A stretch of DNA of 64,000 bases from Streptomyces taklimakanensis (GCF_009709575.1 NZ_WIXO01000001.1:3350001-3414000); one strand, 5' to 3'. Counted from the first letter of the stretch, positions 27,188-35,968 are shown. Notes: generated from the letters alone by a model not told the origin. Program-made: numbers and translations.

Positions 27188-28378
27188 TCAGTCCGACCGG
27201 CCCCGTGCGGGGACGCGGGCCAGGAACGCCGCCAGCGCCCCCCGCACGTCCTCCGGTGCCCACTCCAGGCCCGGGGCGGCGACCGTCACCTCCGTCATGG
27301 CCAGTCCGGGCGGGCCCGGCGCGCTCCACACGCGGAAGAGCGCGGTCCCCTCCTCCTCCGCCTGCCGCACGCCCGCCTCCGTCAACGCCTCGGCGTCGTA
27401 CGGCAGCCACACCTGGAACTGGTGGGTGTGCGGCTCCTCGGGGTGGACGCGGAACCACGGCACCCCGGCCTCCGCCAGTCCCGCCCGGAGGGCGCCCGCG
27501 ACCACCTTCGCGTGGGCCGCGTACTCCGGCAGCCGCGGCAGCTCCCGTTCCAGGCCCACCAGGGCGGCCAACGCGGCGGGCCACTGCTGGAAGACCTGCC
27601 CGCCGTAGCGGTGCCGCCAGGCGCACGCCTCGTCCACGAAGTCCGCCGGACCGGCCAGGGCGGCCCCCGACAGGCCGCCGAGCGACTTGTAGAAGGAGAC
27701 GTACACGCTGTCGGCCAGGGCCGCGATCTCCGGGAGCGTACGACCGAAGTGCGGGGCGCACTCCCACAGGCGCGCACCGTCGAAGTGCACCACCGCGTCC
27801 CGTTCCCGTGCCGCCGCCACGGTCTCCTTCAGCTCGTCCCACGTCGGCAGCACGAACCCCGCGTCGCGGAGCGGGAGCTCCAGCAGCAGCGCGCCGAAGG
27901 GCTCGGACGCCTCCCGCACCTCCTCGGCGGTGGGGGGACGCGGCTCGTCGGTGAGGTGGACGGTGCCCAGCCCGCTCACCCGGCCCAACGCGCCCCGCTC
28001 GTGACGCTCGGGGTGGGCCATCGGGTGCAGGGCGACGACGGGACTGCCGGTGCGACCCGCCCAGCAGCGCAGGGCGACCTGCTGGGCCATGGTGCCGGTG
28101 GGGAAGAACGCGGCGGCCTCGGTGCCCAGCAGGGCGGCGGTGCGCTCCTCCAACTCGGCGACGATCCCGTCGCCGTAGAGGTCGGGACCGCTCTCCAGGT
28201 CGTGGACGGCGGCACCCTCCTCGGCCAGCCGGGCCAGTCGTCCGGCGATCGTCCCGGCCGGCAGCCCTTCGGAGAGCCTGCGCCGTGCGCCGTTCCACGC
28301 CGCGATCCTGCGGGCCCGCCTCTCGTCCGGGCTTCCGTTCGTGTCCTCGTGCGTCTCGTCGTTCGCGTCACCGGTCAT
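27188..28378 (-). CDS. threonine-aldolase-like PLP enzyme (beta-eliminating lyase family)
   Basis: A 396-residue fold-type I PLP enzyme of the low-specificity L-threonine aldolase group, which cleaves L-threonine or allo-threonine to glycine and acetaldehyde. The lysine that would form the Schiff base is in YVSFYKSLGGLSGAALAG; preceding DGARLWEC supplies the PLP-nitrogen Asp. AAAFFPTGTMAQQVAL is the phosphate-binding start. The first ~30 residues are acidic and variable. It is convergent with the response regulator; four direct 8-bp repeats (28395-28426) lie just upstream of the ATG. Exact substrate is not determined. Confidence 0.85.
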   Translation of the reverse strand: MTGDANDETHEDTNGSPDERRARRIAAWNGARRRLSEGLPAGTIAGRLARLAEEGAAVHDLESGPDLYGDGIVAELEERTAALLGTEAAAFFPTGTMAQQVALRCWAGRTGSPVVALHPMAHPERHERGALGRVSGLGTVHLTDEPRPPTAEEVREASEPFGALLLELPLRDAGFVLPTWDELKETVAAARERDAVVHFDGARLWECAPHFGRTLPEIAALADSVYVSFYKSLGGLSGAALAGPADFVDEACAWRHRYGGQVFQQWPAALAALVGLERELPRLPEYAAHAKVVAGALRAGLAEAGVPWFRVHPEEPHTHQFQVWLPYDAEALTEAGVRQAEEEGTALFRVWSAPGPPGLAMTEVTVAAPGLEWAPEDVRGALAAFLARVPARGRSD

Positions 28379-28394
28379 GCGTCCGATGATCCCC

Positions 28395-28426
28395 GACCGC
28401 CCGACCGCCCGACCGCCCGACCGCCG
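28395..28426. repeat. four tandem 8-bp repeats (gaccgccc)
   Basis: Copies begin at 28395, 28403, 28411 and 28419, the last ending in g instead of c. They lie in the 85-nt spacer between two same-strand genes, upstream of the aldolase start; copy number is likely prone to slippage. Confidence 0.8.
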
Positions 28427-28463
28427 TCGGGCTCCCCTCCGCCCGGCGTCCGGTCGTCCGGCG

Positions 28464-29573
28464 CTACCGCAGGACCGCCTCCAGGAAGTCGCTGCCCAGC
28501 CGTGCCACGACGGTGACGTCGATTTGGTGCTGCACGTACCGTCCCTGTCGCCGGGTCGTCAGCAGGCCCGCCCCCCGCAGCACCTTCAGGTGCCGGGACA
28601 CCTCCGGAGCGGTGATCCCCAGGGCGTCCGCCAGCTCGCCGGTGGTGTACGGGGCGCGGGCCAGGCTGCGGCACAACCGGATGCGCACCGGGTGCGCCAG
28701 GGCCTCCAGGCGGCGCTGCATCAGCTCCACCGAGCCCGGCCCCGCGCGCAGCTCGCGCGAGGCGACGGGGTACTCGATCACCGGTCGCCACCCCCGGGCG
28801 TGCAGCACCAGCAGATGCGGCCACCCGAAGGCGGTGGGCACCAGGGTCAGCCCCGGGCCGACCGTCGGGTCCACCGCCGTCGTCCGCCCCTGCGCCAGCT
28901 TGTCGACCACCACGCGCCGCCCTCGACCGTCCTCCTCCAGCGTGATCGCGGTGGACGCGGCGGCCAGCGACTCGGCGAGCCCCCTGCGCCGCATCAGCTC
29001 CGTCTTGTGCCGGGCGTCGGCGGCGAGCTGCCCGCGCACCCGTTGCCAGGTGTCGGCGAAGAAGGCCCGGTCGCAGTCCTCCAGCAGCCGCCGTATCCAG
29101 GCCCGTACGGCGGGCGGATCGGCCAGCAGGTGCCGGACGAAGTCGAGTTGCCCCGGTCCCCGCGCGGCGGCCCGCTCCAGGGCCCGTCGTCGGGCGCCCT
29201 CGTCGGTCAGCGGGGACGGACCGCCGTCGCCGTAGTCGCCACCGCAGTTGATCTCCAACGCGGCCTGGACGTACCGCTCGTCCTCCATCCGGTCGACGAG
29301 GTCCAGTTCCTCGGCGAGGGTGCCACCGGGGCGAGGACCGCCGGGCAGCAGTATGTCGGAACGGGTCGAGCGCCACAGGATGTCGGCCTCCGCCAGCCGT
29401 CCGGCGAGATCCGGCTCCAGCCCGGCGAGCGTCGTGGTCGTCCAGCCGTGCAGCCCGGGGTGGTGCGCGGGCTCGGAGAGGACGTGCAGGGCCGCGCTCA
29501 GCTCGGCCAGCGGGGAGGGGGCGAAAACCACGTGCTCCTCGGGCAGGCCGGTGATGTCGATGACGACGCTCAT
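28464..29573 (-). CDS. DUF5937/ArsR-type winged-helix regulator
   Basis: A 369-residue regulator. The N-terminal ~270 residues match the actinobacterial DUF5937 layout (SPLAELSAALHVL near the start, later ADARHKTELMRRRGLAE). The C-terminal ~80 residues are an ArsR winged helix: ALAHPVRIRLCRSLARAPYTTGELAD, then EVSRHLKVLRGAGLL and RQGRYVQHQI. No metal-binding Cys pair is visible, so it probably senses something other than a thiophilic metal. A perfect inverted repeat lies 36 nt upstream, in the divergent promoter shared with a 90-residue gene, and is the likely operator. Confidence 0.85.
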   Translation of the reverse strand: MSVVIDITGLPEEHVVFAPSPLAELSAALHVLSEPAHHPGLHGWTTTTLAGLEPDLAGRLAEADILWRSTRSDILLPGGPRPGGTLAEELDLVDRMEDERYVQAALEINCGGDYGDGGPSPLTDEGARRRALERAAARGPGQLDFVRHLLADPPAVRAWIRRLLEDCDRAFFADTWQRVRGQLAADARHKTELMRRRGLAESLAAASTAITLEEDGRGRRVVVDKLAQGRTTAVDPTVGPGLTLVPTAFGWPHLLVLHARGWRPVIEYPVASRELRAGPGSVELMQRRLEALAHPVRIRLCRSLARAPYTTGELADALGITAPEVSRHLKVLRGAGLLTTRRQGRYVQHQIDVTVVARLGSDFLEAVLR

Positions 29574-29608
29574 GGGGCCATCCTGCCCGCCGCCGGTCGC
29601 CGCCCCGT

Positions 29609-29637
29609 CGCCGATTGACGCCCACCGTCAATCGGCG
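29609..29637. promoter_or_regulatory. 12-2-type palindromic operator for the ArsR-type regulator
   Basis: Arms cgccgattgacg (29609-29620) and cgtcaatcggcg (29626-29637) are perfect with a 5-nt spacer. The palindrome sits between the divergent regulator (start 29573) and the small gene starting at 29673, so binding could repress both. Confidence 0.6.
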
Positions 29638-29672
29638 TGCCCGGCCGCGCGGGACGGGAGCAGCGTGGCGGT

Positions 29673-29945
29673 ATGAGCCTGCACGCCGAGTACGCACTGA
29701 TCCAGTACCGCGCCGCCCGGGAGGGGCACCTGCCGCCGCCCGCGCCGGGCACGGCGGAGGCCCGGCCGCGGTGGGACCTCCCGCGTCGCGGTGCCTCCCG
29801 GGCCCGCCCACCGGCGGACGGCGGGACGGACCGCGGAACGGATCACGGGACGGATCACGGAACGGACCGCGGGCCGGAGCCGGCGAGCCCACCGGCCGTA
29901 CCCCGGCAGCCCCACCGGCACGGGACGCGGCGCGGCGGCCGCTGA
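29673..29945 (+). CDS. small basic/His-rich protein, unknown
   Basis: A 90-residue protein beginning MSLHAEYALIQYRAAREGHL, a start seen in small Streptomyces hypotheticals, then a disordered part with tandem GTDHGTDHGTD repeats (from a 12-bp DNA repeat) and an Arg-rich end. GGGAG lies about 15 nt upstream, so the ribosome site is weak. It is divergent from the ArsR-type regulator and probably its target. No function can be given. Confidence 0.6.
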   Translation: MSLHAEYALIQYRAAREGHLPPPAPGTAEARPRWDLPRRGASRARPPADGGTDRGTDHGTDHGTDRGPEPASPPAVPRQPHRHGTRRGGR

Positions 29946-30098
29946 GACCCGCCGGCCGGGCCCGCGCACGGGAGCCCGCGAGGAATCCGCGCCCGGTACC
30001 GCATCCGGGTGCCGCGCCCGGCACACCGCGCATCCGCGTAGCATGGCCACAATCGTCCGGTACCGGATCCCTCGGACTGGAACGGAAGGCCAGCTCAC

Positions 30099-31010
30099 GT
30101 GAACCAGAACCCCTCCGGCGCGGCCGGGGACCGTCCCGCGCGCCTGACCGTCGGCGTCGTCGGCGCCGGACGCGTCGGCCCCGCCCTGGCCGCCGCGCTG
30201 AAGCTCGCGGGGCACCGCCCGGTGGCCGCCTCCGGAGTCTCCGACGCCTCCCGCCGCCGGGCCGAGACCCTGCTGCCGGGGGTGCCGCTGGTGGAGCCCG
30301 CCGAGGTGCTGGCCCGCGCCGACCTCGTCCTGCTCACCGTCCCCGACGACGCCCTGCCCGGGCTGGTCGCGGGTCTGGCCGAGACCGGCGCCGTGCGGGC
30401 CGGCCAACTGCTGGCGCACGCGTCGGGCCGTTACGGCACCGCCGTCCTCGATCCCGCCACACGGGCCGGTGCCCTGCCGCTGGCGCTGCACCCGGTGATG
30501 ACGTTCACGGGCACCCCCGTGGACGTCCAACGACTGGCGGGGTGCTCGTTCGGGGTCACCGCGCCCGAGGAACTGCGGATGGCCGCCGAGGCGCTGGTCA
30601 TCGAGATGGGCGGGGAACCGGAGTGGATCGCCGAGGAGGCCCGCCCGCTCTACCACGCGGCCCTGGCCGTCGGCGCCAACCACCTGGTCACCCTGGTCGC
30701 CCAGGCCATGGAGCTGCTGCGCGCGGCCGGGGTCGCCGCACCGGACCGGATGCTCGGCCCGCTGCTCGGCGCGGCCCTGGACAACGCCCTGCGCTCCGGT
30801 GACGCCGCGCTGACCGGCCCGGTCGCCCGGGGCGACGCGGGGACGGTCGCCGCCCACATCACCGAGCTGCGCCGCCACGCGCCGCAGGCGGTGGCGAGCT
30901 ACCTGGCCATGGCGCGCGCCACCGCGGACCGCGCGCTGGCCGGCGGGCTGCTCAGGCCCGAACTGGCCGAGGACCTGCTGGAGGTCCTCTCCGACGGGAG
31001 CGCCCGGTGA
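30099..31010 (+). CDS. Rossmann/DUF2520 oxidoreductase-like protein, first gene of pan-nad operon
   Basis: A 303-residue protein with an N-terminal NAD(P)-binding Rossmann fold ([22 protein letters not shown], residues 17-38) and the C-terminal helical DUF2520 domain, where [16 protein letters not shown] is the recognisable segment. The fold is that of 6-phosphogluconate/ketopantoate-reductase-like enzymes. It overlaps panC by 4 nt (GTGA), so a reductase step in pantothenate synthesis (ketopantoate to pantoate) is a reasonable inference, not shown. A TAGCAT box near 30038 may be the operon promoter with a ~50-nt leader; GGAAGG precedes the GTG. Confidence 0.85.
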   Translation: MNQNPSGAAGDRPARLTVGVVGAGRVGPALAAALKLAGHRPVAASGVSDASRRRAETLLPGVPLVEPAEVLARADLVLLTVPDDALPGLVAGLAETGAVRAGQLLAHASGRYGTAVLDPATRAGALPLALHPVMTFTGTPVDVQRLAGCSFGVTAPEELRMAAEALVIEMGGEPEWIAEEARPLYHAALAVGANHLVTLVAQAMELLRAAGVAAPDRMLGPLLGAALDNALRSGDAALTGPVARGDAGTVAAHITELRRHAPQAVASYLAMARATADRALAGGLLRPELAEDLLEVLSDGSAR

Positions 31011-31954
31011 CCGCCGAGCCGACCGGTCCCGCCGAGCCGACCGCCGAACGAAGGAGCCCGACCGTGCCCGTGCCCGTGCTGCACACCGTCGCCGACCTGC
31101 GCGCCCTGCCACGCGGAGGGCGCAGGGCGGTGGTGATGACCATGGGCGCCCTGCACGAGGGCCACGCGGCCCTGGTCCGTGCCGCCCGGAAAGAGGTCGG
31201 GCCACAGGGGCAGGTGGTGGTCACCGTCTTCGTCAACCCGCTCCAGTTCGGCGCGGGCGAGGACCTGGACCGCTACCCGCGCACCCTGGACGCAGATCTG
31301 GAGGTGGCCGCCGGGGCGGGCGCCGACGCCGTCTTCGCGCCGTCGGTGGAGGAGGTCTACCCCGGTGGCGAGCCCGAGGTGCGGATCGGCGCGGGCCCGA
31401 TGGGCGAACGGCTGGAGGGCGCCTTTCGGCCCGGCCACTTCGACGGGGTGCTGACGGTCGTCGCCAAGCTCCTCCACCTCACCGCTCCCGACCTGGCCCT
31501 GTACGGGGAGAAGGACGCCCAGCAGCTCGCCCTAATCGCGCGCATGGTCCGCGACCTGAACTTCCCCGTGGAGATCGTCGGCGTGCCCACCGTGCGCGAG
31601 GCGGACGGGCTCGCCCTCTCCAGCCGCAACCGCTACCTCTCGCCCGAGGAGCGCACCACGGCCCTGGCCCTGGCCCGCGCCCTGTTCGCCGGGCGCGACG
31701 CGCTCGCCGCCGGCGGCGGCCCCCGGGAGGTCCGCGCCGCCGCCGAGGAGGTGCTCGCCGCCGCCGCCGCGGCGGAGCCGCCGCTGGAGACGGACTACCT
31801 CGCGCTGGTGGACCCGTCCGACTTCACGGAGGTTCCGGACGGCTCCGACGCCCACGAGGGCGAGACCGTGCTCGCCGTGGCGGCGCGGGTGGGCACCACA
31901 CGACTGATCGACAACGTCCGGCTCCGCTTCGGACGACCCGGAGGAGCCCGGTGA
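31007..31954 (+). CDS. panC: pantothenate synthetase
   Basis: A 315-residue enzyme that condenses pantoate and beta-alanine with ATP. Visible motifs are [14 protein letters not shown] (HIGH-like), [34 protein letters not shown] and [10 protein letters not shown] (KMSKS-equivalent). The first ~22 residues are a Thr/Pro/Glu extension. The GTG overlaps the upstream stop, and its own stop overlaps the nadB start, both as GTGA. panB and panD are not in this window. Confidence 0.95.
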   Translation: MTAEPTGPAEPTAERRSPTVPVPVLHTVADLRALPRGGRRAVVMTMGALHEGHAALVRAARKEVGPQGQVVVTVFVNPLQFGAGEDLDRYPRTLDADLEVAAGAGADAVFAPSVEEVYPGGEPEVRIGAGPMGERLEGAFRPGHFDGVLTVVAKLLHLTAPDLALYGEKDAQQLALIARMVRDLNFPVEIVGVPTVREADGLALSSRNRYLSPEERTTALALARALFAGRDALAAGGGPREVRAAAEEVLAAAAAAEPPLETDYLALVDPSDFTEVPDGSDAHEGETVLAVAARVGTTRLIDNVRLRFGRPGGAR

Positions 31955-33696
31955 ACGACACCCTGAACCAGACCTCGGAGAACACCGGGGGAGCGGGCCT
32001 GCGGCTGACCGCGCCGCCGTCGGGCTGGGCGATCGAGGCGGACGTGGTGGTGGTCGGCTCCGGAGTGGCCGGACTGACGGCCGCCCTGCGCTGCGCCGCC
32101 GCCGGACGGAAGACCGTGATCGTCACCAAGGCCCGGCTGGACGCCGGGTCCACGCGCTGGGCGCAGGGCGGGATCGCCGCCGCGCTGGGCGAGGGCGACA
32201 CCCCCGAGCAGCACCTGGACGACACCCTGGTCGCGGGCGCGGGCCTGTGCGACGAGGCGGCCGTGCGCACGCTGGTCACCGAGGGCCCCGACGCGGTGCG
32301 GCGGCTGATCGGGACCGGAGCGCGGTTCGACACCTCCCCGGAGACCGGCGAGATGGCGCTGACCCGCGAGGGCGGCCACCACCGCCGGCGCATCGCCCAC
32401 GCGGGCGGGGACGCGACGGGCGCGGAGATATCCCGGGCCCTGGTCGCCGCCGTGCGCGAGGCCGGTCTGGAGACGGTCGAGAACGCCCTCGTCCTGGACC
32501 TCCTCAAGGACGCCGACGGGCGCGCCGCGGGTGTCTCCCTGCATGTGATGGGGGAGGGACGGCACGACGGCGTGGGCGCCGTCCACGCCCCGGCCGTGGT
32601 GCTGGCCACCGGCGGCATGGGGCAGGTGTTCTCCGCGACCACCAACCCGGCCGTCTCCACCGGCGACGGCGTGGCACTGGCGCTGCGCGCCGGGGCGGAG
32701 GTCTCCGACCTGGAGTTCGTCCAGTTCCACCCGACCGTGCTCTACCTGGGACCGGGCAGCGAGGGACAGCAGCCGCTGGTGTCGGAGGCGGTGCGCGGCG
32801 AGGGCGCGCACCTCGTCGACGCGGACGGCGTCCGCTTCATGGTGGGACGGCACGAGCTGGCCGAGCTGGCACCGCGCGACATCGTCGCCAAGGGCATCAT
32901 GCGGCGGATGCGGGAACGGGACGCCGACCACATGTACCTGGACGCCCGGCACTTCGGCGCGGTGATGTGGGAGGAGCGGTTCCCCACCATCCTCGCCGCC
33001 TGCCGGGCCCACGGCATCGATCCGGTCACCGAGCCGATACCCGTCGCGCCCGCCGCCCACTACGCGTCCGGCGGCGTGCGCACCGACCTGGCCGGCCGCA
33101 CCACCGTGCCCGGCCTGTACGCGTGCGGCGAGGTCGCCTGTACCGGGGTGCACGGCGCCAACCGGCTGGCCTCCAACTCGCTGCTGGAGGGCCTGGTCTT
33201 CGCCGAGCGGATCGCCGCCGACATCGTCGGCTCCCCCGCCCGGACCCCCGTGCCCGTCGGGTCCGGGCCGTCCGACGGCGGATGGCAGTCCGTCCCCCTG
33301 TTGCCGCCCGAGGCCCGGTACGCGATCCAGCGCACCATGACCGCCGGCGCCGGTGTGCTGCGGTCCGCCGAGAGCCTCACGCGGGCCGCCGGTGAACTGG
33401 CGGAGCTGGCGGAGGCGGCGTCCGACCCCGCGTCGGGCAAGCCCGCCGAGCCGGGCGTCGAGGCGTGGGAGACCACCAACCTCCACCTCGTCGCCCGGGT
33501 CCTGGTGGCCGCCGCCCTGCGCCGCACCGAGACCCGCGGCTGCCACTGGCGCGAGGACCGTCCCGACCGCGACGACGAGTCCTGGCGCCGGCATTTGGTC
33601 ACGGCTCTGCGTCCCACCACCGAGGGCCCTACGCTCGTCGTCCGTACGACCCACTCGACCGCCTTCCCGCCGGTCACACCCGAGGAGGTGCCGTGA
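31951..33696 (+). CDS. nadB: L-aspartate oxidase
   Basis: A 581-residue FAD enzyme that oxidises L-aspartate to iminoaspartate, the first step of de novo NAD synthesis. The dinucleotide site [20 protein letters not shown] is at about residues 30-49; [27 protein letters not shown] and the Arg/His-bearing [15 protein letters not shown] complete the fumarate-reductase-type active site. The C-terminal helical domain is normal in length. nadA is not visible here, so quinolinate synthase must be elsewhere. The GTG overlaps panC, and its TGA overlaps the first repeat ORF. Confidence 0.95.
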   Translation: MNDTLNQTSENTGGAGLRLTAPPSGWAIEADVVVVGSGVAGLTAALRCAAAGRKTVIVTKARLDAGSTRWAQGGIAAALGEGDTPEQHLDDTLVAGAGLCDEAAVRTLVTEGPDAVRRLIGTGARFDTSPETGEMALTREGGHHRRRIAHAGGDATGAEISRALVAAVREAGLETVENALVLDLLKDADGRAAGVSLHVMGEGRHDGVGAVHAPAVVLATGGMGQVFSATTNPAVSTGDGVALALRAGAEVSDLEFVQFHPTVLYLGPGSEGQQPLVSEAVRGEGAHLVDADGVRFMVGRHELAELAPRDIVAKGIMRRMRERDADHMYLDARHFGAVMWEERFPTILAACRAHGIDPVTEPIPVAPAAHYASGGVRTDLAGRTTVPGLYACGEVACTGVHGANRLASNSLLEGLVFAERIAADIVGSPARTPVPVGSGPSDGGWQSVPLLPPEARYAIQRTMTAGAGVLRSAESLTRAAGELAELAEAASDPASGKPAEPGVEAWETTNLHLVARVLVAAALRRTETRGCHWREDRPDRDDESWRRHLVTALRPTTEGPTLVVRTTHSTAFPPVTPEEVP

Positions 33697-33785
33697 GCGA
33701 CGCACGCGCGGCCGCTCGGCCGCAGATCATCGGGTTCCCGCGCCGCCGCCGCGGGGGCGGAGAAGCTCACCGGGAGATGTCGTGA
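33693..33785 (+). CDS. repeat sORF copy 1 (30 codons)
   Basis: The frame starts with GTG (GTGA overlap with the nadB stop), preceded by GAGGAGG, and encodes 30 residues: [11 protein letters not shown], then IIGFPRRRRGGG, then EAHREMS. It is strongly basic (seven Arg, three acidic) with no signal peptide or membrane segment. Its TGA overlaps the GTG of copy 2. I do not recognise the peptide. Translation is inferred from the ribosome site, the frame-preserving period of the overlaps and one synonymous difference. Confidence 0.6.
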   Translation: MSDARAAARPQIIGFPRRRRGGGEAHREMS

Positions 33786-33874
33786 GCGACGCACGCGCGG
33801 CCGCTCGGCCGCAGATCATCGGGTTCCCGCGCCGTCGCCGCGGGGGCGGAGAAGCTCACCGGGAGGTGCCGTGA
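33782..33874 (+). CDS. repeat sORF copy 2 (30 codons)
   Basis: Same peptide as copy 1 except that it ends EAHREVP. Its ribosome site lies in the preceding unit (CGGGAG, weaker since unit 1 ends agatgtc). The 4-nt GTGA overlaps at both ends couple it to copies 1 and 3. It is nucleotide-identical to copy 3 apart from position. Confidence 0.6.
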   Translation: MSDARAAARPQIIGFPRRRRGGGEAHREVP

Positions 33875-33963
33875 GCGACGCACGCGCGGCCGCTCGGCCG
33901 CAGATCATCGGGTTCCCGCGCCGTCGCCGCGGGGGCGGAGAAGCTCACCGGGAGGTGCCGTGA
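33871..33963 (+). CDS. repeat sORF copy 3 (30 codons)
   Basis: Identical to copy 2 in sequence, ending EAHREVP. GGGAGG lies 4 nt before its GTG, an optimal site. It is coupled to copies 2 and 4 by GTGA overlaps. Complete identity with copy 2 argues for very recent duplication or homogenisation. Confidence 0.6.
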   Translation: MSDARAAARPQIIGFPRRRRGGGEAHREVP

Positions 33964-34052
33964 GCGACGCACGCGCGGCCGCTCGGCCGCAGATCATCGG
34001 GTTCCCGCGCCGTCGCCGCGGGGGCGGAGAAGCTCATCAGGAGACACCATGA
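33960..34052 (+). CDS. repeat sORF copy 4 (30 codons), overlaps nadC start
   Basis: Same first 26 residues, ending HQETP through several base changes in the last 14 nt. These changes also create a purely ATG start for nadC (ATGA overlap) with CAGGAGA upstream. This copy therefore looks like the ancestral junction to nadC, and the others like later duplicates. Function is unknown. Confidence 0.6.
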   Translation: MSDARAAARPQIIGFPRRRRGGGEAHQETP

Positions 34053-35080
34053 CCCCCACGCCAGACGAACTGCCACTGCTTCAGATCGGTTTCGGCCGCC
34101 CCGGCGAGGCGGTGAGCGGCGCCGGCGGCTGCGGGGACGCCTGTGGCTGCGGTGGTGAGGACGACTTCGGGCTCGACCCGCTGGAGTGCGGGCTCGACCC
34201 GGACCTGGCGCGGTTGCTGGTCGATGCCGGCCTGGACCCGGTACAGGTCGAGGACATCGCGCACCTGGCGATCGAGGAGGACCTCGACCACGGTGTGGAC
34301 GTCACCACCGTCGCCACCATCCCCGAGGACGCCGTCGCCACCGCCGACTTCACCGCCCGCGAGGCGGGCACCGTCGCCGGGTTGCGCATCGCCGAGGCGG
34401 TGCTGTCGGTGGTGTGCACCGACGAGTTCGAGGTCGAGCGGCACGTCGAGGACGGCGACCGCGTGACGGCCGGCCAGAGGCTGCTGTCGGTGCGCACCCG
34501 CGTCCGCGATCTGCTCACCGCCGAGCGCAGCGCCCTCAACCTGCTGTGCCGGTTGTCGGGCATCGCCACCGCCACCCGGGCCTGGGCCGATGCTCTCCAG
34601 GGCACCTCCGCCCGGGTCCGCGACACCCGCAAGACCACACCCGGACTGCGGTCCCTGGAGAAGTACGCGGTGCGCTGCGGCGGCGGCCTCAACCACCGGA
34701 TGTCCCTGTCGGACGCCGCGTTGATCAAGGACAACCACGTGGTCGCGGCGGGCGGCGTGGCCGAGGCGTTCCGGGCGGTCCGCGAGGAGTTCCCGGGCGT
34801 GCCGATCGAGGTGGAGGTGGACCGGTTGGACCAGATCGAGCCCGTCCTCGCCGAGGGCGCCGACCTGATCCTGCTGGACAACTTCACTCCCGAGGAGACC
34901 GCCGAGGCGGTGGCGCTGGTCGCCGGCCGGGCGAGACTGGAGTCCTCCGGGCGTCTCACCCTGGCGAACGCCCCCGCGTACGCGGCCACCGGTGTCGACT
35001 ACCTGGCGGTGGGCTCGCTCACCCACTCCTCCCCGATCCTCGACATCGGCCTGGACCTGCGGGACGAGGAGCGGGCCTGA
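34049..35080 (+). CDS. nadC: nicotinate-nucleotide pyrophosphorylase (quinolinate phosphoribosyltransferase)
   Basis: A 343-residue enzyme converting quinolinate and PRPP to nicotinate mononucleotide. The core from about residue 65 (EDLDHGVDVTT) has AERSALNLLCRLSGIAT, RDTRKTTPGLR, HRMSLSDAALIKDNH, the substrate Glu in IEVEVD, and LLDNF. It is about 45 residues longer than typical NadC. The extension has a Cys cluster C28-x3-C32-x-C34 plus C47 in a Gly/Asp-rich context. It starts with ATG overlapping the fourth repeat ORF and ends one nucleotide into coaX (TGATG). Confidence 0.95.
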   Translation: MTPTPDELPLLQIGFGRPGEAVSGAGGCGDACGCGGEDDFGLDPLECGLDPDLARLLVDAGLDPVQVEDIAHLAIEEDLDHGVDVTTVATIPEDAVATADFTAREAGTVAGLRIAEAVLSVVCTDEFEVERHVEDGDRVTAGQRLLSVRTRVRDLLTAERSALNLLCRLSGIATATRAWADALQGTSARVRDTRKTTPGLRSLEKYAVRCGGGLNHRMSLSDAALIKDNHVVAAGGVAEAFRAVREEFPGVPIEVEVDRLDQIEPVLAEGADLILLDNFTPEETAEAVALVAGRARLESSGRLTLANAPAYAATGVDYLAVGSLTHSSPILDIGLDLRDEERA

Positions 35081-35877
35081 TGCTGCTCACGATCGACGTC
35101 GGCAACACGCACACCGTGCTCGGCCTGTTCGACGACGACGAGATCGTCGAGCACTGGCGGATCTCCACCGACGCCCGGCGCACGGCCGACGAATGGGCCG
35201 TCCTGCTCCAGGGGCTGATGGGCATGCATCCGCTGCTCGGTGAGGACCTGGGCGACGGCATCGACGGCATCTGCGTCTGCTCCACCGTCCCCTCCGTGCT
35301 GCACGAGCTGCGCGAGGTGACGCGCCGGCACTACGGGGACATCCCGTCCGTCCTCGTCGAGCCGGGGGTGAAGACCGGGGTGCCCATCCTGATGGACAAC
35401 CCCAAGGAGGTCGGCGCGGACCGGATCATCAACGCGGTGGCGGCGGTCGAGCTGTACGGCGGCCCCAGCATCGTCGTGGACTTCGGCACCGCCACCACCT
35501 TCGACGCGGTCTCCGCGCGGGGCGAGTACACCGGCGGCGTCATCGCCCCGGGCATCGAGATCTCCGTCGAGGCGCTGGGCGTGCGCGGCGCGCAGTTGCG
35601 CAAGATCGAGCTGGCCCGGCCGCGCAGTGTCATCGGCAAGAACACCGTCGAGGCGATGCAGTCCGGCATCCTCTACGGCTTCGCCGGGCAGGTGGACGGC
35701 GTGGTGGAGCGGATGGCGCGCGAGCTGGCCGACGATCCGACCGACGTGACCGTCATCGCGACCGGTGGACTGGCCCCGATGGTGTTGGGCGAGGCCGCGG
35801 CGATCGACGAGCACGAGCCGTGGCTGACGCTGATCGGGCTGCGCCTGGTCTACGAACGGAACATGGCGCGCGGTTGA
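35080..35877 (+). CDS. coaX: type III pantothenate kinase
   Basis: A 265-residue ASKHA-fold kinase phosphorylating pantothenate, the first step of CoA synthesis from pantothenate; type III enzymes need a monovalent cation and resist CoA feedback. Motifs: LLTIDVGNTHTVLGLF (phosphate-1), the pantothenate-site NPKEVGADRIINAVAA, IVVDFGTATTFD, and GGVIAPG. Its ATG overlaps the nadC stop by one base. The same operon thus makes pantothenate (panC) and phosphorylates it. Confidence 0.96.
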   Translation: MLLTIDVGNTHTVLGLFDDDEIVEHWRISTDARRTADEWAVLLQGLMGMHPLLGEDLGDGIDGICVCSTVPSVLHELREVTRRHYGDIPSVLVEPGVKTGVPILMDNPKEVGADRIINAVAAVELYGGPSIVVDFGTATTFDAVSARGEYTGGVIAPGIEISVEALGVRGAQLRKIELARPRSVIGKNTVEAMQSGILYGFAGQVDGVVERMARELADDPTDVTVIATGGLAPMVLGEAAAIDEHEPWLTLIGLRLVYERNMARG

Positions 35878-35968
35878 CGGTGCCGACGGGCCGGTCGGAG
35901 GCGGGCGTCGGGACACAGCCGAGCGGGCGATAAGACGATTTTGCCGTTTTGTGGCGTACTGTCGCCGT

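Larger units (their letters stand above)
33693..34048 (+). repeat. four tandem 89-bp direct repeats between nadB and nadC
   Basis: Units begin at exactly 33693, 33782, 33871 and 33960; the next period boundary (34049) is the nadC ATG. Units 2 and 3 are identical. Unit 1 differs by one synonymous base (cgc for cgt) and at its 3' end; unit 4 differs only in its last ~14 nt. Each unit contains a 7-bp inverted repeat gcggccg/cggccgc, a G+C-rich run, and a GGGAGG-type ribosome site followed by a start codon at its border. It is not a CRISPR array, because no spacers exist. Confidence 0.98.

Noticed and set aside
33693..34048. CRISPR-like array
   Set aside because: The 89-bp units abut with no unique spacers, have coding character and no cas genes are near.
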